Assembly (NCBI RefSeq): GCF_900446255.1
Contig: NZ_UIGI01000001.1
Coordinates: 4,366,763-4,430,762, forward strand
Direction: 5' to 3'
From: Buttiauxella agrestis
GTDB taxonomy: Bacteria; Pseudomonadota; Gammaproteobacteria; Enterobacterales; Enterobacteriaceae
DNA: 64,000 bases
In this document: positions 19,180 to 26,309 of the stretch, piece by piece
How positions within the stretch are numbered: the first letter of the stretch is position 1
How the letters are laid out: each line of letters starts with the position of its first letter
Notes under the pieces: model-generated
Database searches by the model: none
What the model was told of the DNA's origin: nothing
The model's input: only the letters and a program-made list of their open reading frames with translations
Translations under genes and position numbers: made by a program

Positions 19180-19222
19180 ACCTCAATGATGCAGACACCT
19201 TGCGTCTGAAAGTAATCATTCC

Positions 19223-21190
19223 ATGCAGCCCTCCCCATTATCTGAACCGACGGAACATTCGCCGTTAGTCGCTCAGGCTCGATATTCTTTGGCGTCTTCG
19301 CAGGCCATGCTGGCCGCAAGAGTCGTTTTCGGGCTAGGTGCGACGATTTTCCTTATGCTGGTTGTGGCGCTGATCACTCATATTTTCGAGTCATCTTCCC
19401 GCTGGACAGCGTTGTTAACCAGCAATGCCGCGGTGCTGGTTTTGTTAGCCGTCGCGTTTTATAACGCACAGCGAATTTGCCAGTGGCGTGCTGATATCTT
19501 CGCTCCACCGTTGAAAATTGAAGAAGCTCTCACGGAAACTGAAGCCTCGCCGACCATTTATCAGCGGCTTGGCTCGCTCATTCCGGTTAACGTCAAACGC
19601 ATCAACGCGGCGCTCAAAAGCGATGGAATTAGCCTTGCCTTGATGGCGGCACTCGTGTTGTTTGTCACGCTTTCAGGCTGGGGCGCTCATTATGTCGGGC
19701 TGGATGAAGGCACACTGCGCTGGGCGGCGGTCGGCATAATTGCGGCGGCGATGTTTGCCACTCTGGTTGCCGAACGTCATCTGGCGGCGACTGCCAGCGA
19801 AGCCTGGCCGGAAGCGAAATTCATTGCGCCGATATTGCGCCTGGCGCTTGCGGTGCAATTCCTCTCTTTACCGCCGTTGGTTTTCCCATCCGTCACGCTA
19901 TCACTGCTGATTAACCTGCCCGCGATTCTGGTGTTACTGGTGGCGATTGAGTTCCTGCTGCGCGGTCTTTTTTCGCTGTTTATGCCGCCAAAAGCGGAAG
20001 ACGCAGAACCGGAATATCTGGCAAAAAGCCAACTGGCGGCACAGCTCGTCTGGCCGCCGCGCCCGCTGCTGTTTCTCCAGCACGAAATCCATCAGCACTT
20101 TGGCATTGATTTGCGCCAGCTTTGGGCGTTCATCGTCCTGAAACGTGCTTTTGTGCCGGTTGTTGCGGTGATGATGCTTTGCGGCTGGCTGTTGACGGGT
20201 ATCCAGCAAGTTTCTACCACCCAGCGCGGCATTTACGAACGTTTTGGTAAACCTGTTGTGGTCTTACCTGCCGGACTGCATTACGGGCTGCCGTGGCCTT
20301 TCGGGCAGGTGATGCTGACTGAAAACGGCCAGGTGCATGAACTGGCTGCCGGAGAAGAACCGGATGCCGCATCCGAACCGCTGGCAAGTGCGGAAGGTAA
20401 CGCGCCGCAAAGTGCGGACCGCCTGTGGGATACCGTTCATAGCTTTGATAAAGCGCAGATTATCGCCTGCCAAAGTGGCGACCAGCAAAGCCTGCAAATC
20501 ATTAATAGCGATGTGCGTTTTATGTGGCGCATTGGCTTAACCGATAACGCAGCGCTGGCGGCGACTTACCGCAGCAACAATCTGCCAGAGCTTATCCGCA
20601 GCACCGCCAATCAAGTGCTGGTGCATCAGTTTTCCTCGCTCACGCTTGAACAGTTACTTGGCGAGCAACGCAATGCCTTAGCCAGCCAGATTAACCGGTC
20701 GGTGCAACAAAGGCTCGACGAGTTACACAGCGGCGTGGAGTTGCTTTCAACGGTGGTCGAAGCCATTCACCCGCCAGCGGGTGCCGCCGACGCGTTTCAT
20801 GGCGTGCAGGCCGCGCAAATTTCAGCGCAGGCACTGGTATCGCGCGAGCGTGGGCACGCGGCGGAACTCGCGGCCAGCGCGCAAACCACTGCGACAACCC
20901 GCCAGAACCAGGCACAAATGAACGCCACCGATGTCACCAGCAAGGCGCAGGCAACTGCCGTGCGTTTTGCCGCGCAAAAGCAGGCGGTCGCGCAATCTGG
21001 CCAGGTTTTTGTTGATGAGTTGTGGTTCAGCCAGTTGCATCAAACCTTAGGCCATAGCCCATTGATGATTATCGACAGTCGTATTGGCGCAGGTTCGCCA
21101 CCCACCATCGACCTGCGTGAATTTCCTTCTTTGAACGAAGCAGCACGGCGTGACGCGCCTTCCAAACCGACACAGGAGTCTTCCCGTTGA
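19223..21190 (+). CDS. Polytopic SPFH-domain (HflK-like) membrane protein
   Basis: This 655-aa protein has about six predicted membrane segments in its N-terminal 250 residues (near 32-54, 62-80, 136-152, 166-184, 202-218, 223-246) and another at about 310-328. An SPFH/band-7 domain beginning QQVSTTQRGIYERFGKP follows, then an Ala/Gln-rich coiled region (about 545-600) as in HflK. Ordinary HflK has only one membrane segment, so the polytopic half is unusual. The ATG at 19223 has a weak ribosome binding site. It is first of four overlapping genes. The role may be a membrane scaffold or modulator for the co-encoded metal ATPase (inference). Confidence 0.8.
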   Translation: MQPSPLSEPTEHSPLVAQARYSLASSQAMLAARVVFGLGATIFLMLVVALITHIFESSSRWTALLTSNAAVLVLLAVAFYNAQRICQWRADIFAPPLKIEEALTETEASPTIYQRLGSLIPVNVKRINAALKSDGISLALMAALVLFVTLSGWGAHYVGLDEGTLRWAAVGIIAAAMFATLVAERHLAATASEAWPEAKFIAPILRLALAVQFLSLPPLVFPSVTLSLLINLPAILVLLVAIEFLLRGLFSLFMPPKAEDAEPEYLAKSQLAAQLVWPPRPLLFLQHEIHQHFGIDLRQLWAFIVLKRAFVPVVAVMMLCGWLLTGIQQVSTTQRGIYERFGKPVVVLPAGLHYGLPWPFGQVMLTENGQVHELAAGEEPDAASEPLASAEGNAPQSADRLWDTVHSFDKAQIIACQSGDQQSLQIINSDVRFMWRIGLTDNAALAATYRSNNLPELIRSTANQVLVHQFSSLTLEQLLGEQRNALASQINRSVQQRLDELHSGVELLSTVVEAIHPPAGAADAFHGVQAAQISAQALVSRERGHAAELAASAQTTATTRQNQAQMNATDVTSKAQATAVRFAAQKQAVAQSGQVFVDELWFSQLHQTLGHSPLMIIDSRIGAGSPPTIDLREFPSLNEAARRDAPSKPTQESSR

Positions 21191-22179
21191 GCCATTCACA
21201 TCAGCATGGTTGCAGTCACGGTTGCCACCACAGCCACCACAACCATCACTCTGAAGCGCCTAAATCCGGAGTCTGGAAGCGTATTGCAGGCGCCGGTTTA
21301 CTCGTGCTGATCCTCGTCGCTGCCGCCAGTCTGGTTCAGGTTCGCTCCGGCGAATCGCTGATCATTACCCGTTTTGGCAACCCGGTGCGCGTGCTGCTCA
21401 ATCCAGGGCTTGCGTGGCGGCTACCAGCGCCTTTTGAAACGGCTACCACCGTGGATTTGCGGATGCGCACCACCTCAAGCGGTTTACAGGATGTCGGCAC
21501 GCGTGATGGGCTGCGGATCATCGTTCAGTCTTATGCGGTGTGGCAGGTCGATAACACGCCGGAACATGTGCAGCGTTTTATGCGTGCGGTACAAAATCAG
21601 CCTGACGAAGCCGCACGGCAGATCCGGGCTTATTTGGGTTCGGCGCTGGAAACCACCACCAGTGGCTTTACCCTCTCGCAGCTGGTGAATACCGACAGCA
21701 AACAGGTACAGCTCGGTCAGTTTGAATCGCATTTACAGGCGCAAATCAGCCAGCCGCTGCTGGAAAGTTACGGCATTCGTCTGGTGCAGGTGGGAACCGA
21801 ACGTCTGACGCTCCCTGCGGTCACGCTCAACGCCACGGTCGATCGGATGCGGGCCGAACGTGAAACCATTGCCACAGAACGCACCGCCGAAGGCAAACGT
21901 GCTGCCGCAGAAATCCGCTCGGCGGCCGAGCGCGACGCACGTATTGTCGAAGCGCAGGCGCAAGTTCAGGCCGCCGATATCGAAGCGCAATCTCAGGTGC
22001 AGGCGGCGGAAATTTATGGCAAGGCTTACGCCAGTTCGCCACAGCTTTACAGTCTGTTACGCCAGCTTGATGCCCTTAGCGGCGTGGTGAATTCCAGCAC
22101 TCGCCTGGTGTTGCGCACCGATGCGGCCCCCTTCCGCCTGTTGGTAGAAGGGCCGAAGCTGGATAAAACCCATGAGTGA
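21187..22179 (+). CDS. SPFH-domain (HflC-like) protein with His/Cys-rich N-terminal tail
   Basis: This 330-aa protein has one membrane segment (about residues 34-51), a band-7 domain starting VRSGESLIITRFGNPV, and an Ala/Glu/Gln-rich coiled coil (about 220-280), the layout of HflC. Residues 3-21 contain ten His and two Cys (H3, H5, H7, C9, H11, C13, H14, H15, H17, H18, H20, H21), which suggests metal binding. It starts at a TTG overlapping the upstream stop (TTGA), with AGGAG 8 nt before it. A short basic stretch (PKSGVWKR) separates the tail from the membrane segment. Confidence 0.82.
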   Translation: MSHSHQHGCSHGCHHSHHNHHSEAPKSGVWKRIAGAGLLVLILVAAASLVQVRSGESLIITRFGNPVRVLLNPGLAWRLPAPFETATTVDLRMRTTSSGLQDVGTRDGLRIIVQSYAVWQVDNTPEHVQRFMRAVQNQPDEAARQIRAYLGSALETTTSGFTLSQLVNTDSKQVQLGQFESHLQAQISQPLLESYGIRLVQVGTERLTLPAVTLNATVDRMRAERETIATERTAEGKRAAAEIRSAAERDARIVEAQAQVQAADIEAQSQVQAAEIYGKAYASSPQLYSLLRQLDALSGVVNSSTRLVLRTDAAPFRLLVEGPKLDKTHE

Positions 22180-23224
22180 GCATCAGCCGAAATCATCCGC
22201 AGGCCCGTGGACGCAATCCATACGCCTCGCCTTTTACGCGCTGCTCGGGCTGACGCTGCTGGCCGCCGCAAGCTGGCTGTTCTCCAACATCCGCCAAATC
22301 CCTGCTGACAGCCGCGCCGTGGTGCTTCATTTTGGCGCCCAGCAACGCATTGCCGAACCCGGTTTATTACTGAGCTGGCCAAAGCCGATTGATGACGTGG
22401 TGATGGTGCCTGCACCAGACCGCGTTATTGAACATCGCGTTAGCGCACTTTTACGTTCGCCCAACGCGCTGAATGCGGACATGCGCGACGATAACAGCAG
22501 CGACGCGCTGGCAGGGTCCGGCTACTTGCTCACCGGCGATGCGGGTGTGGTACAGCTGGATATCAGCGTGTTTTATCGAGTCAACAGCCCGATGGATTAT
22601 GTGTTGCAGGGTGAACACGTTATTCCCGCGCTCGATCGCCTGGTTGAACGTGCCGCCGTTGCGGTGTGTGCCGCGCGCGATCTCGACACGATTCTGGTCG
22701 CCCGTCCGGAAATGATCAGCAATGATATGAACGTCGCGAAGCTGCGCGAACGCCTGCGTGCGGATGTGCAGCATAACGTCGAGCAGAATCTGCAACGCCT
22801 GGCGCAATCGGGCAGCTCGCTGGGAATTACCCTTGAGCGTGTCACCGTCCAGTCGACGCTGCCTGCCACGACCGTCACCGCCTTTAACGCCGTGCTCACC
22901 GCCAGCCAGAAAGCATCACAGGCCATCGCCACCGCGAATACCGATGCTTCTTTAATCCGGCAAAAATCGACCCAACTTGCCGATCAGACGCGCCAGACAG
23001 CCCAGGCACAAGCGCAAGAAAAAGTCGCAAAAGCCCAGTCCGATACGGCGATGGTCGCTCGGTTAGCCAACACCCCACACGATCCAGACCTGCTGCCACG
23101 CGTTTACCGCGAACGCATTGCGGCGATTCTGGCGCAGGCCGAATCGGTGATCACCGTTTCACCGCAGGATGATGCGAATTTGATTCTGCAAGCCGCCGGG
23201 CAAAAGGAACCTTCTCCAAAATGA
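22172..23224 (+). CDS. SPFH-domain (HflK-like) protein
   Basis: This 350-aa protein has one N-terminal membrane segment (about residues 19-38) and a band-7 domain starting RQIPADSRAVVLHFGAQQRI. The C-terminal coiled coil is Ala/Gln-rich (about 250-300). It overlaps the HflC-like gene by 8 bp and the ATPase gene by 4 bp, so all are translationally coupled. By analogy with HflK-HflC, the three SPFH proteins probably form a hetero-oligomeric membrane ring. Confidence 0.8.
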   Translation: MSEHQPKSSAGPWTQSIRLAFYALLGLTLLAAASWLFSNIRQIPADSRAVVLHFGAQQRIAEPGLLLSWPKPIDDVVMVPAPDRVIEHRVSALLRSPNALNADMRDDNSSDALAGSGYLLTGDAGVVQLDISVFYRVNSPMDYVLQGEHVIPALDRLVERAAVAVCAARDLDTILVARPEMISNDMNVAKLRERLRADVQHNVEQNLQRLAQSGSSLGITLERVTVQSTLPATTVTAFNAVLTASQKASQAIATANTDASLIRQKSTQLADQTRQTAQAQAQEKVAKAQSDTAMVARLANTPHDPDLLPRVYRERIAAILAQAESVITVSPQDDANLILQAAGQKEPSPK

Positions 23225-25119
23225 GTACCGATTCTATTAATCCTGGCGGCGCGTTAAGCCATCAGGAGCAGCGCCAGATTACCCGTCAACTGATTCTGGC
23301 GCTGGTCGCCAGCGGCACGTTAATTCTCGGTCTGCTGTGGCGCGGCCTGGCACCGGAACAAGTCGCCGTGGCGGATATTCTGTTGGGTGTGGCCTCGCTG
23401 ATGGTCGGCATTCCGGTGCTGCGCCACGCCTTTTACAGCTTGCGCTACCCGAGCCTGCACGGCATTACCGATCAACTGGTGGCGCTGGCGCTGATTGGCT
23501 CCTGGGCGACGGGTGATTTGCTCACCGCCGCCTTGCTTCCGTTGATCATGACCGTTGGCCACATTCTTGAAGAACGCAGCGTGATTGGCTCGCAAGAGGC
23601 GATTGAAGCGCTCGGCAAGCTCACCCGCAGCCGGGCGCGACGTTTTGATGTAGACGGCAATCTGCACGATATCGACAACCACGAACTGGTGGCGGGCGAC
23701 ATCGTGGAAGTGCGGGCGGGCGACCGTTTACCCGCTGACGGTCGCGTGCTGGAGGGCCAGGCGAGCCTCGACACCGCGCCCATTACCGGAGAGTCCGTTC
23801 CGCTGGAAGTGAAACCCGGCATGAACGTTTATGGTGGCGCGATTAATCTCGACGGACGGCTGCGTATTGAAGTCACGCGCACGGGAGAAACCTCAACGCT
23901 TGGCCGCGTTATCGCGCTGATGCAAAGTGCCGAACAGGCCAGCCCGCCGATTACCCGCTTGCTGGAACGCCACGCCGCACGCTACTTGCTGCTGGTTTTA
24001 CTGATTGCCGCCAGCACGTGGTTTTTGACGCAGAATAACCAGGCGATGTTAGCCGTGCTGGTTGCCGCCTGCCCGTGTGCGCTGGTGCTTTCCGCACCAG
24101 CAACGTCGATTGCCGGGCTAACCGTCGCCGCCCGTCACGGGATTTTGATTCGCGGTGCGGCGTTCCTCGAAGAACTTGCCGAACTCAATGCGGTGATTAT
24201 CGACAAAACCGGCACGCTCACGCACGGCAAACTGCAATTGCATGAATTGCTTGCTGAACCCGGCGAATCACCGCAAGCGCTGTCCGCTCTGGCGGCGAGT
24301 CTCGGCGCGACCAGTAACCACCCGGTCAGCCGGGCGCTGGTCAATATCGCCCCGCAAAGTGCGTGGCCCGCGCTTGAAAATGTTCATGAACATCAAGGTT
24401 TGGGCATTTCTGCCACCACAGCGGCGGGCGAGGCGTATCTTGGCCGACATGAATTGTTAAAAACTCAGGTTGCTGATTTACCAGAAGAACCGCCACACGA
24501 CGGGCCAATTGTCGGCCTGGTGCTGGCGGGTCGTTTCCGTGGCTGGATTTTACTGGCCGACAGCCTACGCGACGAAGCGGCAGAGGCAATGACCGAACTG
24601 CGCGACCTCGGGCTGAATCAGCAATTATTACTGACCGGCGACCGTGAAGCTGTGGCGCAACGCATCGCCAAAAAAATCGGCATCAACAACGTCATCGCAG
24701 GTGCACTTCCCGCCGATAAACTGCACCAGGTCAGCGTGCAAATCGACAACGGCTTCCGACCAATGGTGGTCGGCGATGGCATCAACGACTCGCTGGCCAT
24801 CAAAGCAGGCGTGGTCGGTGTCGCGATGGGCGCAGGCGGTTCGGATATCGCCATGGCTTCCGCCGATATCGTACTGATTGGCGGGGATTTACGCCGCCTC
24901 GGCACCTGCGTGCGCTTAAGCCGCCGCTGCCGCCGTACGCTGCAAGTCAACGTGATGATTGGCCTGGGCTGGACGCTGGTGATTGTCGCCGCTGCGGCTT
25001 TCGGCTGGCTCGGCGCATCTGGCGCAGTGATTGCCGCCATTTTGCATAACCTGAGCACGCTGCTGGTACTGGGGAATGCCGGGCGTATATTACGGTTTGA
25101 AGAAAAGTTGAGCGGGTGA
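23221..25119 (+). CDS. P1B-type heavy-metal translocating ATPase
   Basis: This 632-aa inner-membrane pump has the complete P-type core: TGES (189-192), the transport-site CPC (284-286), DKTGT with the phosphorylated Asp (328-332), the HP motif SNHPVS (367-368) and GDGIND (518-523). No N-terminal HMA domain or CxxC is present. In the last membrane helices LHNLST (608-613) replaces the DxG of ZntA-type zinc pumps and the Met/Ser signature of CopA. Metal specificity is therefore open. The Zur-like operator upstream suggests zinc, and the HN-type motif resembles Mn/Zn/Co-class pumps. It overlaps the upstream SPFH gene by 4 bp (ATGA). Confidence 0.92.
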   Translation: MSTDSINPGGALSHQEQRQITRQLILALVASGTLILGLLWRGLAPEQVAVADILLGVASLMVGIPVLRHAFYSLRYPSLHGITDQLVALALIGSWATGDLLTAALLPLIMTVGHILEERSVIGSQEAIEALGKLTRSRARRFDVDGNLHDIDNHELVAGDIVEVRAGDRLPADGRVLEGQASLDTAPITGESVPLEVKPGMNVYGGAINLDGRLRIEVTRTGETSTLGRVIALMQSAEQASPPITRLLERHAARYLLLVLLIAASTWFLTQNNQAMLAVLVAACPCALVLSAPATSIAGLTVAARHGILIRGAAFLEELAELNAVIIDKTGTLTHGKLQLHELLAEPGESPQALSALAASLGATSNHPVSRALVNIAPQSAWPALENVHEHQGLGISATTAAGEAYLGRHELLKTQVADLPEEPPHDGPIVGLVLAGRFRGWILLADSLRDEAAEAMTELRDLGLNQQLLLTGDREAVAQRIAKKIGINNVIAGALPADKLHQVSVQIDNGFRPMVVGDGINDSLAIKAGVVGVAMGAGGSDIAMASADIVLIGGDLRRLGTCVRLSRRCRRTLQVNVMIGLGWTLVIVAAAAFGWLGASGAVIAAILHNLSTLLVLGNAGRILRFEEKLSG

Positions 25120-25126
25120 TGGACTA

Positions 25127-25282
25127 ATGCAAAACCAAGACGTACGCGAAGAACAAGCAGAATCCAGATTGCAGCAGTTACGCGACTTGCTGGCTGAAGG
25201 CATCAGCAGCGGCGCTCCGCAAATTTGGGAACAGGATAGTTTTCTACAACGGATGAAAGAAAAACATCAAAACAAGGGATAA
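25127..25282 (+). CDS. 51-aa ORF resembling the C-terminal half of ParD-type antitoxins
   Basis: This ORF begins 7 bp after the ATPase stop. The translation contains RLQQLRDLLAEGISSGAP and ends DSFLQRMKEKHQNKG, like the toxin-binding tail of ParD antitoxins (xLRxxLxEGxxSG...). The ribbon-helix-helix DNA-binding half is missing, and an in-frame stop (25109-25111) prevents an upstream extension. No ParE toxin follows. It may be a remnant or a small co-translated protein of the metal operon. Confidence 0.45.
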   Translation: MQNQDVREEQAESRLQQLRDLLAEGISSGAPQIWEQDSFLQRMKEKHQNKG

Positions 25283-25293
25283 AAACCGCAGTT

Positions 25294-25369
25294 GTAGGGC
25301 GGATAAGTGAAGCGTCATCCGCCGTTTTCACCCATGCTGGCGGGGGCGCTGCGCTTGCCCGCCCTACGA
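25294..25369. repeat. Approximately 80-bp direct repeat, copy 1
   Basis: The element begins GTTGTAGGGCGGATAAG, includes AGCGTCATCCGCCGTTTTCA, and ends GCGCTTGCCCGCCCTACGAA. A second copy in the same orientation lies at 26063-26145. The two ends pair (GTAGGGCGG / CCGCCCTAC), so each copy is a composite REP-like hairpin element. Confidence 0.85.
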
Positions 25370-25375
25370 AAACCG

Positions 25376-25744
25376 CTACACCTGATTCATCCCCACCAGT
25401 AAGCGATCAGCTTTTTGCTCAAGCCGATGCAGCACAGGTATAAGTGAGCTAATCGCCGCAATCCCGTGCCCCGCCTGGCAAAGTGTTTCTTGTGAAAACT
25501 CCACCACGTTGTGATCGGCAAAGGTTATGAAGGATTTACCGATAAAGCGCAGTGTATGGCAAAGCCCTGCGATACTGTCCTCGCAATGGCTAGCAAGCTC
25601 CAGGGCTTCCTCACTCGTCAACGATTCAAGGTTAATTGCAGATATCGCGTATGCCATATCCGAATAGAGAACATCCGTATCAGCAAGGTGCGCAAAGGTG
25701 TGGTCGGTAGATTGTGCTGCTGTGTTACTATTAGCGTCAGCCAT
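25376..25744 (-). CDS. Unrecognised 122-aa protein
   Basis: I do not recognise this protein. It is acidic and helical, with a Ser/Thr-rich N-terminus, LTSEEALELASHCEDSIAGLCHTL in the middle and a hydrophobic GHGIAAISSLIPVLHRL helix near the C-terminus. There is no signal peptide. TAGGA precedes the ATG at 25744. It diverges from the 55-aa ribbon-helix-helix gene, and the pair is enclosed by the two direct repeats. The style recalls small prophage or toxin-antitoxin-like loci, but there is no direct evidence of function. Confidence 0.6.
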   Translation of the reverse strand: MADANSNTAAQSTDHTFAHLADTDVLYSDMAYAISAINLESLTSEEALELASHCEDSIAGLCHTLRFIGKSFITFADHNVVEFSQETLCQAGHGIAAISSLIPVLHRLEQKADRLLVGMNQV

Positions 25745-25832
25745 AGCATTATCCTAAGTAATGGTGGTGGTTAGACGCCCTGCATGTGTTCGAGCACATT
25801 CGGGGCGTTGTCATTTCTGTCATGTGATAGTA

Positions 25833-25848
25833 ATGTGTCATCACACAT
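25833..25848. promoter_or_regulatory. Palindromic operator candidate between the divergent small genes
   Basis: ATGTGT-CATC-ACACAT is a perfect 6-bp inverted repeat 40 bp before the 55-aa gene. Related half-sites occur at 25821 (CATGTGAT) and 25882 (ACACACATG). It would suit autoregulation by the adjacent ribbon-helix-helix protein. Confidence 0.4.
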
Positions 25849-25887
25849 AACCACCATACTCCAAGTGTAATTTAGGTATCAACACAC

Positions 25888-26055
25888 ATGAATGAAAGAA
25901 GAGGAAATCCCCCGTTCCAGTTTCGGTTAGATCCCGAACTGCGTAAGGCGATGGAAGAAGCACAACGTCAGGATGGTGACGAATCTTTGGCGGCATGGAT
26001 TAAGCGCATCATCAGGAAAGAATTGCAGTCGAAGGGAATTAAGGCTGATGAATGA
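25888..26055 (+). CDS. 55-aa Arc/CopG-like ribbon-helix-helix protein
   Basis: MNERRGNPPFQFRLDPELRK begins the protein. The short strand FQFRLD followed by two helices (PELRKAMEEAQ and SLAAWIKRIIRKEL) is the typical layout of Arc/CopG DNA-binding proteins, found in antitoxins and small phage repressors. The ATG at 25888 lies beside a palindrome that may be its operator. It is divergent from the 122-aa gene. No toxin family is recognisable in the partner. Confidence 0.65.
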   Translation: MNERRGNPPFQFRLDPELRKAMEEAQRQDGDESLAAWIKRIIRKELQSKGIKADE

Positions 26056-26062
26056 TTTGTCA

Positions 26063-26145
26063 GTTGTAGGATGGATTAGCAGTTAGCGTCATCCGCCGTT
26101 TTCACCAATGCTGGCGAGGGCGCTGCGCTTGCCCGCCCTACGAAA
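26063..26145. repeat. Approximately 80-bp direct repeat, copy 2
   Basis: This copy has the same orientation as 25294-25369 and is nearly identical to it from AGCGTCATCCGCCGTTTTCA to GCCCGCCCTACGAA. It diverges more in the first 25 bp. It closes the small divergent gene pair and marks the right edge of the accessory block before ytfL. Confidence 0.85.
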
Positions 26146-26196
26146 GGCCGTCTGCGGCCAAATTCTACCCTCTGGCAGCCCCATACACCCTTACGC

Positions 26197-26202
26197 TATA
26201 CT
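26197..26202 (+). promoter_or_regulatory. Putative -10 of the ytfL promoter
   Basis: TATACT about 108 bp upstream of ytfL is the best -10-like hexamer in the gap. No convincing -35 accompanies it. The implied leader is about 100 nt long. Confidence 0.35.
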
Positions 26203-26309
26203 ACCCGTTGAAATTGCTGGCCCAACCTCCACGGACTGGCAGTCAAAATGTACTAACCCTTAGATTTTCAACTTTCCTTCCGAGGCTCTGGCTCTAAGCC
26301 GGATAAACT

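Noticed and set aside
25511-25774. An 87-aa open frame antisense to the 122-aa gene
   Set aside because: It lacks a good ribosome site, covers the start of the more plausible 122-aa gene and has no recognisable motif.
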